Origin: Melitaea cinxia | Taxonomy: Eukaryota > Arthropoda > Insecta > Lepidoptera > Nymphalidae | Assembly (NCBI RefSeq): GCF_905220565.1 | Contig: NC_059406.1 | Span: 13,588,001-13,652,000 of the forward strand | Length of the DNA stretch: 64,000 bases | Reading direction: 5' to 3' | In this document: positions 24,647 to 34,612 of the stretch, piece by piece | Position numbering within the stretch: the stretch's first letter is position 1 | Layout: every line of letters starts with the position of its first letter | The notes under the pieces: generated by a model | The model's database searches: none | The model's input: the letters and a program-made list of their open reading frames with translations, nothing else | Told to the model about the DNA's origin: nothing | Position numbers and translations under genes: made by a program

Positions 24647-25352
24647 CAGAGGCGGCTCGTCCTAAGGAGCGCTGGTGCAGTGCACTCCTACGAAAATTAC
24701 ATAGGTAATCTTAAATCTATATCTATTTATATTACATACGATCCTTACATTACATTCTTTCTAGTGTACTATGTCTATATAATAGTCTATTATATTACGT
24801 ACATTTGGTATTGAGTTGTACCGAGTGGAGCACTAGTGATTGCGTTTCTATGAAACGAATTCTAGTAACAACTCCTAGCACTATATTCAATGAGTGCGAA
24901 AGAGACCAGCCGACACATGAAATAATAGATTTCATATGAGAAATTAGATTAATCTGGAGCACCGCTCACGCCCGACGGTGATATACCGCAGGTTCGACCA
25001 TGCGGCCTGCGGAGCATGCCAAGCGCCACGGGGACAATTGAGGTAGGGCACAGCAGGAAATTTCCTGCTCGAAATATGGAGCAGGCCGACGGGTACCTCG
25101 ATCTTACAGAAGATCACAGCTAAATAATACTGCTTTAAAGCAGTGTTGTGTTCCTGTTGGTGTGTAACGTGACCAGAGCTCTGGTGTGAATTGAGGATAG
25201 CGTCGACACGCGCTTGCGATGCTTCTGGTGTTGCAGAAATCTATAAGCTACGGTAATCCCTTATCATCAGGTGTAAGCTTTGCCGACCTAGTTATATAAA
25301 AAATAATACCTTTTTTGTGTAAACACCCATCAAAAAATATCAGCCGCCTCTG
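24647..25352. mobile_element. hAT-like non-autonomous DNA transposon, carrying a nested repeat
   Basis: The ends are perfect 11-bp inverted repeats, CAGAGGCGGCT at 24647-24657 and AGCCGCCTCTG at 25342-25352. The flanking 8-mers ATTTCAGG and ATTTTACG agree at 6 of 8 positions, consistent with an old 8-bp hAT target duplication. No transposase is encoded. The repeat at 25045-25305 inserted later. Confidence 0.6.
25045..25305 (+). repeat. GTAGGGCACAGC-family repeat nested in hAT-like element
   Basis: Same ordered blocks as at 5228-5505: GGTAGGGCACAGCAGGAAAT, CTTACAGAAGATCACAGCTA, ACGCGCTTGCGATGCTTC, GCTTTGCCGACCTAGTTATA. Confidence 0.7.
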
Positions 25353-27833
25353 ATTTTACGTCAACCATTAAAGTATGCAAGTAATTATTCTTGTCCCGTT
25401 ATCAAAAAATAATTATTTACTTTTTCTAAAATTAAAAAAAAAAGATGTTTGAAGAGTTTTATATATAAATTTCAAAACATTTTGCGGGTTAAATGGTATA
25501 GCGCTTTAGTTTTAATTATTTTAATGCTAAAAAATCTCAAAGATTTCGTAGTCAAAAAGCCGCTTAATTTTCGCACATTATTCCCGTTGGTTACCGCGTG
25601 CACTCGTTTTAAACATTAATTGATGTGAATTCTGATGTCATTTATAATATCCGACCGATTTTATCTAAATGGTACTAAATCAGCTTGTTAGCGTTCCACT
25701 GTTGGGCAAAGGTCAGACAAATAAATGGTCATGTGTTGAAAATTCTGATTCTGAGATGATTCTGAGTATTATACATCCATCGACAAAGTTTTTCTGGAAG
25801 AGATAGCTATAAGGCCGCCTTTGTACATTACTCCTTATATGTTTAAATGTCTGTTTAATGTATCCTTTCAAAGCGGTGTGCAATAATGTATATTCTATTC
25901 TCATCTATTCTATATCACTCTGGGTGAGAGTTGAACCCATACTTTAAAAAAAAACTCCAAAATTAGTACACTCAATAAAAAGTTGTGAGCTACATAAAAA
26001 TATAGTAAAATTGAGAATCTTCCCCCACAAAGCTTTAAAAATGAATGAATGATTTTACTATAATTATTTTCAAAACAATTTAGAGAAGTTTCAAAAGCGG
26101 TGGACATGAAAACCGAATTCGTTGATTGAAAAAGTCGTACGATCGTATTATAGTCGTGTCGTGTGTTGTAATAAGAAAAATTCTTCCCTGTCCGCAACGC
26201 ACGAAACCCATCGCGGTTAACCTCGTGCGTGTTTCCAGTTCCGACTCCCTGATAATCTTTTAATCCTGGATGCTTTATGTTGACCGCGATTGTTATGAAT
26301 TTTGCGACACGTTTATTGTTAAAATTCTCTCATTCGAATCGTTATAGATAATTTATTCAGAGGTCTAGAAAGTTTAGCCATATAAATCCATTTCATCGCT
26401 CCAATAAAGCAGTTTTGAATGAAAATCTGTTTTAAGCATGTTCAGAAATATCGACGTATTTTATTAAGCTACTGTAACGGTACTAAAAATTATCAGAGAG
26501 AAAAAAATGGTTGCCCGCAGTCGCAATATTACATAATTATTACAACGCATCGTTCATATTATCGCAACATTCACTATCGCAACGTACATAATTCAGTGGA
26601 CTTTAAACTGGAGAATTAGAAGATCATCTCAGAAGATAATAAAACATTTCAAACATAAAACACTTCTAATTATTTCAAAAGATTATATTAATATATAATA
26701 CTTAAAATATTCGCCGCGGTAAGACTTTTTATGCAAAAATATTAATAGCCCAGAAAATTTGATTACTGTGTTCAAGTCATGTTTTTCACATAACATTTAA
26801 TAAATGGGTCTTGCGTGATTATTTAATAGAAACAATGTAACGAAATTGAAATAAAAGTTATTTATTTTCTGTACAATATATCATATTGCTGTTTACATAT
26901 TTCATGATGTTTTTATCACGATGGACGTAAATTTTTATTAATTGATCAGGTTGAATGCTTTAATCCGAAACATATCCGTTACTTTATAATGTTGTGTTCA
27001 AGGTACAATTCTGTAAGCGAAACCTTATTTTCATTAAATTTTCATTAAATAGGTACATATAATTTTACATGTCTTTGTTCAGTCGAAGTAATTGGTTTTA
27101 AATCGTAATGCATATGAATGATTGCCGTACTATACCACCGTTTAATGTTTAATAAATAGATAAGTTATTACCAAAGCCTACAGTAACCTGAAATACAAAA
27201 ATCCGCATAATTATATTTGCTGTTGCCTACCTTAACCCTAATCTCAGCACATGGACACTACACAAGACATATTACATAAGAGTCGTATTATTAAGTTATG
27301 AATCTCTGTAATGATAATTTGAAATTTATTTTTTCTGATACATTTAGGTTTTATTGCTCACTACTATTTGTAGTAACAACATTTTTTGTATATGGAAAAT
27401 AATTGTTAAAGAAGTTTTTACTTTATAAAGTTTATTCGTACATTTCTATTCATTATTACTCAAATAATTTCAAAGCAAAAATTTGACTTAAAACAAATTA
27501 TATTTACGACTTCTAAAATAAATATTTTTCAGCGAATCTTTCCGAGCTTTTATAATGAGATACTTTATTTCAACGTCAGTTTGTCATTTAAGCTTATCCT
27601 TGTTAGGACTTTGCATTCATAAAAACATTTCCTTAATTTTCTAGGAAAAGTTAAGTTATTAAAGAAGATTAACTGAATCGAGGATTAATTACAAAAAGTG
27701 TATTTAATAATAATAAACATTACACTTTATTGGTTTGTCTGTATGTCTTAAGTTTCTAGTTAAGAACCTAATATCTATTATCATGCCATCTGTAATTTTC
27801 AAACTGGTAAGCCATAGGCCCTGTGTTGTGTGA
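25353..27833. other. AT-rich spacer
   Basis: No gene recognised in about 2.5 kb. 25682-25716 (TTCCACTGTTGGGCAAAGGT) looks like a scrap of the SINE tail. A small stem (CGCACGA / TCGTGCG) lies near 26197-26230. The open frames are short and have no motifs. Confidence 0.4.
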
Positions 27834-27905
27834 TTACGGCAATAAGAATATAGCCTCCCCCTCTCTTCCTGAGGATGTCGTAAGAGGCGACTAAGGGATA
27901 ACACA
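27834..27905 (+). repeat. 5' part of SINE-like repeat, split by the TRAS-like LINE
   Basis: TAGCCTCCCCCTCTCTTCCT then GTCGTAAGAGGCGACTAAGG. It continues after the LINE at 31238. The last 13 bp (AAGGGATAACACA) are the left target-site duplication. Confidence 0.8.
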
Positions 27906-27917
27906 CATAGATAGTAC

Positions 27918-28348
27918 TTCTGGTATCGCTCGATATAGAGGGCGCCTTCGACAAAGCATGGTGGCCAGCTCTCAAGAAACAGCTAGTAGAAAAACATTGC
28001 CCGAGGAACCTATAAGCCTTGGTCGACTCATATCTGAAGGACCGAAGAGTCATAGTAAACTATGCCAGAGCATCCTGTGAGAGGGAAACCACGAAGGGAT
28101 GTGTCCAGGGATCCATAGATGGACCGACCTTCTGGAACCTTATCCTGGATTCGCTTCTGAGAGAGATACAAAGCATGGGAGTGTATTGCCAGGCCTTTGC
28201 GGACGATGTGGTCCTCGTTTTCTCGAGCCAGAAAACCAGCAACCTGCAAGCTTCGGCTGAAACCACCTTAGCGGCCGTACAGGACTGGGATAAACGTAAA
28301 AAATTGAACTTCGCACCGAAAACGAACCGGGCAGAACGTCTTTCCTGA
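27918..28348 (+). pseudogene. Reverse transcriptase core fragment of TRAS-like ORF2
   Basis: This fragment would copy element RNA into DNA at the nicked target. It starts inside the RT domain with VSLDIEGAFDKAWW, carrying the first catalytic Asp. It continues through SYLKDRRV and CVQGSIDGPTFWNLILDSLL and reaches QAFADDVVLVFS with the FADD catalytic box. A TAA at 28013-28015 interrupts it and a TGA closes it at 28346, only about 45 codons after FADD. A normal R1-clade ORF2 continues several hundred residues through thumb and zinc-finger regions, so there is an internal deletion or frame break. The wording matches TRAS-type LINEs better than the R1 element at 50-54 kb (SIDGPTFWNLILDSLL against SIGGPILWNLLLDPLL). 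The copy is inactive. Confidence 0.85.
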
Positions 28349-28391
28349 CATTCGCGAGAAAAGTCGCTTCCTTGGCTGCAAAAAGAAATAG

Positions 28392-28958
28392 CACGGCCTC
28401 CTACCACAGGCTGCATTCATACCACATAGTGCCAGTACCGTCACAACAACTACCAACACAAACACAATTACACAGACACCGACACACGTTCAGGTCCGTG
28501 TCCCATATACCGTTTACCAGCCTGGGGCCACTGCTTCTCAGCCCCTGAATACCCGAACGCTGCGGGGCCAAATAACACAGACCACACCGTCTTCTCTGCA
28601 GAGTTTGTTCCAGAAGAGAGCCAATAAAAACGTACCTTCGCAACCTACTCACAGCAAAACACCAGTGGCCTTGTTCAAAGAATGGAATGGAAGCGGTGAA
28701 GTGGGAATAAAGACCAGATGCGTGGCTCTGTTTATGGACAGCGAAGCGGAGAGAGTCGGAATGAGTTTTTGTCGCTCCGAAGGTCAGGATCGTCTGGTGG
28801 TCTCGCCGGGGCTTGCCCTGCTGATGACAGGTAGCACGCAAAACACAAGCATAAAGCGCTGTAAGATCGAGGCGCTTGCGCAAAAACCGAAGGACGACTT
28901 AATTTACCGTCTGGTGCGGTTGAAAAATAAAACAATCGTGCTTTTCGAGGAAAGATAA
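28392..28958 (+). pseudogene. Thr/Gln-rich linker and unrecognised globular segment preceding the helicase
   Basis: The frame is open from a stop at 28389 to a TAA at 28956-28958, with no ATG in a plausible place, so it is part of a larger protein. The first 60-70 residues are low-complexity Thr/Asn/Gln/Pro. The last 85 or so look globular, with GIKTRCVALFMDSEAERVG and RLVVSPGLALLMTG, and end in a Lys/Arg-rich strand-like stretch. It shares its frame with the helicase, and after the TAA the frame stays open straight into it. The original product was therefore probably one polypeptide, broken here by a single stop. The reverse-transcriptase fragment upstream is in a different frame. I do not recognise the globular part as any LINE or viral domain. 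Confidence 0.6.
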
Positions 28959-28982
28959 AGGTCTGCCTTCGCGCAGTCAAGT

Positions 28983-30848
28983 TTGTGGCTACAGCGGCTG
29001 GACGAGGCCTCCGGGGGGGGCCCCGGAAGGATCAGTGTGGACTCAATGAGAGTCGGATATGACAAAGGCAACGTATCAGACAGGTACGGGTGTCTAAAGG
29101 CCTCACTGAACAACGAGGTTATTATATACGAAGACAGGGGGGAGGATCTAGGCTACCTAAAACCCAAGATCAGGACATCTAAACCCCCCGCATCGCCCAG
29201 CGGATCGGAGCGCCTACAGAAACAGGTCGAGGCCGAAAAGGCTAAGTTAAGCAATCTGACAAAAGCCACACCGAAACCGAGCCTGATGTCGATGGCGAAG
29301 TTTATCCAATCGACGATCTCCCCAAAACGAGGCAAAAAACCGCCCCACTTGTCCCCCAATCAGGTCGATACAAGGGAGCGGCAAATTAATGCGTTGAAAA
29401 GGTTCACCGAGGACGAAAGTTCGAAGCACCCGGAGGCGCCACCAACTGTTCGAACAAGGGCCGATATGGGGCAAGTAACACCACCAAGACTTCGACCAGC
29501 GTCCACACCGTCTGAACACGCGCAAAATGCCCTTACCGAGTTCCTGGCCATAACAAAGGCAAACCGAGAGGTGAACCTGGCCACATGCAATAAGATCATG
29601 CAGAGCTACCAGTACAACCACCTAAAGTTACTGGAGGTGGAACTCGAAGAAGCCGAAGCAGCCATTTACAACAACGACACTCGACAGATACTCAAAGGAA
29701 ATATGTCGGGGAGGTATATGGCTGCATATAACATCACAGCAGGCTTCGTGAGCGCGGTCGAGTCTGAGGGGCAGGAACAAGAGCCTCAGATCTTCAATAC
29801 ACCACCAGGGGACCCGGTGGTGGTAGTGGCCAGATGCACGAGAGTAATGCTGGATGACCGGATTCTCCGGATGGCTCAAACCATCACGGGGGACCGTGAC
29901 GCCGATGATTCTTCCGTGGTCTGGGGGCTACCATCACTGGAATGGATAAATGGGGTTCCAGGATGTGGAAAGACAACTCGCATAGTCGGGGAATTCGATG
30001 AGGACGAGGAAGTCGTCATCACGACCACAATCGAGGCTGCCAAAGAACTTAACGACAAGCTGGCACACCGCTATGGCTTTAAAGCCAAATCTAAGGTGCG
30101 CACTATGGCCTCCGTACTGGTCAATGGTTTTCGAGGGGGCGCAAAAATCAGCCGTCTTACGGTAGATGAAGCCCTCATGAACCACTTCGGGGCCATAGTG
30201 ATGGCAGCCCGACTATCAGGGGCCAAGAAGGTGGTCCTCATCGGACATATTAACCAGCTGCCGTACATCGACAGGGAAAACCTGTTCAAGATGCGGTACA
30301 GCAGACCAACCCTGATAACAGGCATATCGTGGGAGCTGTCTTGTACGCACCGAAACCCCAAGGACGCCGCCTTCGCCATCAGCGAGGTCTACAAAGATAT
30401 TTATAGCTCAAGCCCAATAATCCGTTCCCTGCGCGTGGAAAGCTTTACGGGCGCGCAAATCTCTGCAAGACAAAACTGGACCCTATACCTGGTCTTCACG
30501 CAGGAAGAGAAGAAGTTGCTGGTGGACCGGGGATACGGGAAAGGGGAGGGGTCGCGTGTCTTGACTATCCACGAGGCGCAGGGCCAGACGAGTGAGAGTG
30601 TCATCGTCATCCAGACGAGGAGTGGGAGGCTGCGAATACATGACAGCGTTTCGCACGCGATAGTCGTGGTGACTAGACACACCAAGGCCTGTGTCTACTA
30701 CACCGACTACAGAGATGACGCGATCTGTCGTTTCGTCGGGAGGGCGGCGGAGGCTACGGAAAAAGACATCCTCGTGCATAGTCTTAAGATGGCGATTCAT
30801 AATAGAGACACCGCCGTCGTTGAGAGTATTCTCGAGATGTCAAAATAA
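28983..30848 (+). CDS. Superfamily 1 (+)RNA-virus-type helicase domain in TRAS-like LINE
   Basis: An NTP-dependent RNA or RNA/DNA unwinding role is expected. The frame is open for 621 codons (first ATG at codon 22) and is really the C-terminal part of a longer LINE protein. Residues 1-190 are basic and Pro/Ser-rich, probably disordered; about 185-260 are helical. The helicase core follows: motif I GVPGCGKTT (324-332), Ia around VVITTTIEAAKEL, II VDEA (D395, E396), III GHINQLPYI (421-429), IV around CTHRNPKD, V TIHEAQGQT (near 529-537), VI VVTRHTKA (near 560-567). This set is that of alphavirus-like supergroup helicases. Motif III has His where GD is usual. No stop or frameshift interrupts the 1.9 kb, although the RT upstream is wrecked. 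Virus-derived helicases in TRAS LINEs are reported in Lepidoptera (from memory). Present activity is unknown. Confidence 0.85.
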   Translation: MWLQRLDEASGGGPGRISVDSMRVGYDKGNVSDRYGCLKASLNNEVIIYEDRGEDLGYLKPKIRTSKPPASPSGSERLQKQVEAEKAKLSNLTKATPKPSLMSMAKFIQSTISPKRGKKPPHLSPNQVDTRERQINALKRFTEDESSKHPEAPPTVRTRADMGQVTPPRLRPASTPSEHAQNALTEFLAITKANREVNLATCNKIMQSYQYNHLKLLEVELEEAEAAIYNNDTRQILKGNMSGRYMAAYNITAGFVSAVESEGQEQEPQIFNTPPGDPVVVVARCTRVMLDDRILRMAQTITGDRDADDSSVVWGLPSLEWINGVPGCGKTTRIVGEFDEDEEVVITTTIEAAKELNDKLAHRYGFKAKSKVRTMASVLVNGFRGGAKISRLTVDEALMNHFGAIVMAARLSGAKKVVLIGHINQLPYIDRENLFKMRYSRPTLITGISWELSCTHRNPKDAAFAISEVYKDIYSSSPIIRSLRVESFTGAQISARQNWTLYLVFTQEEKKLLVDRGYGKGEGSRVLTIHEAQGQTSESVIVIQTRSGRLRIHDSVSHAIVVVTRHTKACVYYTDYRDDAICRFVGRAAEATEKDILVHSLKMAIHNRDTAVVESILEMSK

Positions 30849-31239
30849 AATTGGAATAGGTTGCTTTGCTTGGGAGTACTCCTCGTTGGTAGTAATATAG
30901 ACAATATTAAAAAATATATATTTTTAAGAAAACTATTATTACGCATGTAAATAATGTAAGATTTAGCTAGATATAAGTATATATATATTATAAGGAAATA
31001 ATAATAATACAAAAAAAAAAAAAAAATTTTTACCATACATTAGATTAAGAATCGGTCGGTGGACTCACGTCTCTTTTGGAGACATTAAAAACAGTCTGAC
31101 TTGAACAGCGATGTTGCTGAGTAACGCCTACCTTGACATACAAAAAAAAAAAAAAAAAATAAAAATTGCATGTATTTCGAATAAAAAAGGACATGGGTTT
31201 ATAAGCCCGTGGATGTATATGACTTGTAAAAAAAAAAAA
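30849..31239 (+). other. 3' region of the TRAS-like LINE with three A-tracts
   Basis: After the helicase stop come about 160 bp of AT-rich sequence, an A16 tract (about 31011-31026), about 115 bp of non-A sequence including GGTCGGTGGACTCACG, an A18 tract (31141-31159), about 70 bp, and the terminal A-tract abutting the target duplication. The two inner segments may be 3' transductions or part of the UTR. Confidence 0.6.
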
Positions 31240-31482
31240 GGGATAACACAATTCCACTACTACCTTGGAACTTAAAAAGCCGACCGATGGCGGGATAGCC
31301 ATCTAACTCCTGGCTTTGAAATACACAGGCCGAAGATGGGGAGGAGCGTTGGTGTGACAAAGCCAGCCCTGTGGTCACTAAGACGCCTGCCCAGCGTGGT
31401 AACTATGGGCAAACGAGTTCACACCTTTTTTGGCGCGAACTTGTGGAGGCCTATATCGCGCAGTGGACTGCATTAGGCTGAA
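31238..31482 (+). repeat. 3' part of SINE-like repeat, resuming after the LINE
   Basis: Begins with the right target-site duplication (AAGGGATAACACA). It runs through TTCCACTACTACCTTGGAAC, AAAAAGCCGACCGATGGCGG, AGCCAGCCCTGTGGTCAC and CCCAGCGTGGTAACTATGGG to the GGAGGCCTATATCGCGCAGT tail. The order matches the uninterrupted copies at 16.6 and 20.6 kb read in reverse. Confidence 0.8.
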
Positions 31483-32285
31483 GTGATGAAACCATAGGCC
31501 TTGTAATATTTGCAGGATAGTATTTAAAATGGATATTTTTGACCTAAAAACAAAATGTAAATTAAATTTGAGATACACATATTGAGTTTCATGCGGGATG
31601 AAAATACCCGATATCCTAGCAATTACTATGAACTCAGATTTTACCAAAAATCATTCACATCCACTCAGAAGTTTCGATGCAATACGCAGCCGAGATACAC
31701 AAATAAAAAAAAATCACTTCTCCCTTCAGAATTGGTTGCAACGCATCCTCCATAACAAATTTCTGAAATATCCTCAATACACGGAATCGATCCTGCTACA
31801 GTTTTGGTATAACTATAGATTTTTTTAAATACGTTTCATAAAAGCTAAAATAGAAATTAAATACTGTGTATGCAGATATCAAACCTGAAAAATACACCAG
31901 TGTTAAAGTAATAGAAATACTATAAAACAATGGAAGTTTTGCAATATTCATTTTTAATGTTACCATCCTAAAGCAAAATTGAATTAAGGGTTTATTATTT
32001 TTCATTAAATTACTATAATATAAGCAATTTTGTTACAGGGTCACCTTTCTTTTGTAAATCCAAATGACAAGCTAGGGCCGACGAAATTTAAATTTAATTT
32101 TGCAAGCCGTAATACGATTACGTTTATTATTGTATTCTATTGTTTATTTGACATTACCTTTATTTAATAAGGCAGGCGTACACTGTGAAATAAGAGGCAG
32201 TTTTTACGATAGTAATGCACAGAAAGTTTTAAAATCATGAACTATTCCAGCACCATACTTTCATAATTAGTAAAGACCTTATAAT
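31483..32285. other. AT-rich spacer
   Basis: No gene or named repeat recognised. Confidence 0.4.
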
Positions 32286-32385
32286 CTCTTTTAGAGATAA
32301 GTTCGCCCTTGCCAACATCCCTTGTATAAATGATTTGTGATTATGTTTTTTTTTTAAGTGCAATAAAGAATAATAATAATAAAGA
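32286..32385 (+). repeat. LINE-type 3' end (GTGCAATAAAGAATAAT tail)
   Basis: TCTTTTAGAGATAAGTTCGC, CCTTGCCAACATCCCTT and AAGTGCAATAAAGAATAATA are shared with 39.6-40.0, 47.66 and 57.2 kb. The fixed AATAAA-containing terminus followed by ATA repeats indicates a retroposed 3' end. The LINE body is absent. Confidence 0.6.
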
Positions 32386-32701
32386 CCAATTTAACGTAGT
32401 CACTAGACAAAGAATTCGGAAAGATAAGGTTGTATATATTATTATATATTTTTAATTCAGTTTAATAGTTTATTTTGTAGAGTTTATTTTGTAGTACTAT
32501 CAATTTAGTACAGATTATTTCACATCGACAAGTTATTGAGTCAATTAATTTACAATTGTATTGATTAAATAAATTTAACATTTTATATTTTTTAGAGCTG
32601 AATTTGCCTAGATGTAACGGGTCACTGGTTAATTTCTGCTAAAGAGAGACATTAGCATTTGTACAAATACTTGTTTCTGATCTCAGTGTATTAATTAATA
32701 A

Positions 32702-32789
32702 GAATAGCAAGTTAGAGTGGCGGTGGCCTGGTCACCTGTGACGCATAACCGATCGCGTCTGGAGCAGTTGTGTCCTAGAGTGGAGTTAA
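32702..32789 (+). pseudogene. RTE-clade LINE ORF fragment
   Basis: Plus-strand translation gives KLEWRWPGHL, a stop, RITDRV and VLEWS. This is the WRWAGHxxRxxDxRWxxxVLEW-type segment that RTE LINEs carry shortly before their C-terminus. Only about 30 codons remain and one is a stop. Confidence 0.6.
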
Positions 32790-33425
32790 AAAATAATTTT
32801 TATTGAAGGAAAATACTTCACGTTTTCTACCCAATTTACCGGCAAAGCAAAGCGGACATTAACCTAATCTTATAAAATGTTCGTAAGTGTTGTGCACGAA
32901 ATTCTGCATGTAAAACCAAGATCTAAGGACAAAACTAAAATAACAAAAAAAAGGAATGGGAATTCCTGCACAATGTATTAGTAAGATTCCAAGTTTCCGG
33001 TGTGAAATTAACTTTACCATAGCGGCGAAGGATGCAATAGCAAAAATGTGTTGCGGCTAAATGCCAAACAATTCCTAGGAGCATTCATGCTGATAATGGA
33101 ATACACAGAGCGTCCCAGGTCGATGTGTGTGTATAATTTGCTTAAACGGAATTTTGTTAGTGTGTGTGTGTGTGTGGGTTTTGAATCGAGTCAAGAGAAA
33201 GAACTTCATGAAAGGTCAACTATAAGACGATATAACCTTACCAATTTTAGAAATGTGAAAATTTTGAATGAATGTTCGATCATGCCGTAAAGGTTTAATC
33301 AATCCAAATGAAAGTTGGAGCATAGATAGCTTGTAATTTATAAGAACACATAGATTTAACAAGCTATTCCGGGACGCGCGTCTAACCGAACATAACTCGT
33401 GCTACTACTACGAATATGTCCTACG
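32790..33425. other. AT-rich spacer with GT run
   Basis: A (GT)n run at about 33160-33176. No gene recognised. Confidence 0.4.
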
Positions 33426-33758
33426 CTTCAGCCTGTAAGACCCCACAGCGTAGGACTCTTTCCACATGTGAAGAAGGATCAGAGCTTGATCCGCTACGCT
33501 GCTCCAATGCGGGTTGGAGGATATTCCCTACTATGAGTAACGATCGCTATTAGGTGTACATGATAACAAACGAGACCGATGGCTTAAGGTGCTCTCCGAG
33601 GCACGGTGGGGAGACCTACAAAGACTTCACACCCAGACCACGGTAAACATTTGTATCTGTATGGCCAACACAAATGTTTGTCATGTGCGGTAAACGAACC
33701 CGCAACCGCCAGTGCAACAGCCACAAACCAGTGCTGTGACCATTGCACCGCTGTTACA
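33426..33758 (-). repeat. tRNA-derived SINE, near full length
   Basis: Reverse copy of the 15.4-kb family, from CAGCCTGTAAGACCCCACAG at the tail to the tRNA-like head (AGCGGTGCAATGGTCACAGC on the minus strand, with a CGGTTGCGGGTTCG-type box B). About 330 bp with small deletions in the tail. Confidence 0.85.
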
Positions 33759-34612
33759 CATGACACATTAAAATACGAAAAGAAACAAAAAAAGAGCATC
33801 CGACAAATTCAGTTAATTTGTGATCTAACTCATTCGAAATCACGTGAAACATCGTGTTTCATTGTAATTACGTTCGTAGGATGTATTCCAGTTCTATTTT
33901 TACAACTGGACAACCTCAGGAAACAAAGTTTTCTAATAATCTAAATTTACTTTTTCTCTTATCTATTCTTCCATAATCAAACTAATGGTTCTTGAAGCAC
34001 ACCGCACGCTCGAGTTTTATCCAATTTCAAATAGAAAATAAAAGAGTTGTGTGTTTAGTATGATTATAAAAGTACGTACATAAGAATGCTCATTAAAGAG
34101 TCATTTTTTTTACACAATCCACAAGTTGTGCATATCAATATATTTAATAGTAAATGGGAAAGCGAAGTCCAGTTTCGAGCGAACGAGATAATGATTGCCG
34201 GAAAGTGGACTGGAACTTCATTATTATAATATTTTTAAAGAATAGTCATGAAATAAGGTTGAAATCAAGGTTTTTAAAGTGATTTACATAATTAGAAACC
34301 TTTCTTAGGTGATGTAATAAAACATTATAATATTGTTTGCGTTTTAACATGTAGTATATTGAAGTATTCTGTTATTTCTATAATGGTTTTAATTGTTAAA
34401 AAAATTGGTTTAAAGTCCTAATTACTACCAGCAGCAACCTTGAATAATTTTTTTACTTACTAACTATGACTTAAACAAATAAGTAATTCTGGGCGTTTTC
34501 GAAACAAATCTACTAAAAATTGTCTCTACTAAGAATTAATAGAACTTCGATTGAAGCGCTTAAGCGCCCTCTTGAACATTTTAACAACACTACCTATAAT
34601 ATATTTAATAAA

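Larger units (their letters stand above)
27906..31239 (+). mobile_element. TRAS-like (R1-clade) LINE, 5'-truncated, with RNA-virus-type helicase
   Basis: The insertion is bounded by AAGGGATAACACA on both sides (27893-27905 and 31238-31250) and ends in an A-tract (about 31229-31239), the signature of target-primed reverse transcription. It holds a reverse-transcriptase core fragment, a Thr/Gln-rich plus globular coding segment, a long helicase frame and a 3' region with two further A-tracts (about 31011-31026 and 31141-31159). ORF1, the endonuclease and the N-terminal half of the reverse transcriptase are absent through 5' truncation. The part normally following the FADD box also appears to be missing. 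TRAS elements normally insert in TTAGG telomeric repeats; this copy sits in a SINE-like repeat. TRAS assignment rests on RT wording and on the helicase, which has been reported for lepidopteran TRAS LINEs (from memory). Confidence 0.85.

Noticed and set aside
28401..28883. 160-codon minus-strand frame opposite the TRAS-like LINE
   Set aside because: It is the antisense of the coding linker segment; its residues show no domain and the plus strand explains the codon pattern.
28983..30848. A free-standing integrated RNA virus
   Set aside because: No polymerase, methyltransferase or capsid accompanies the helicase; the shared target duplication, poly-A and R1-clade RT show it is part of a LINE.
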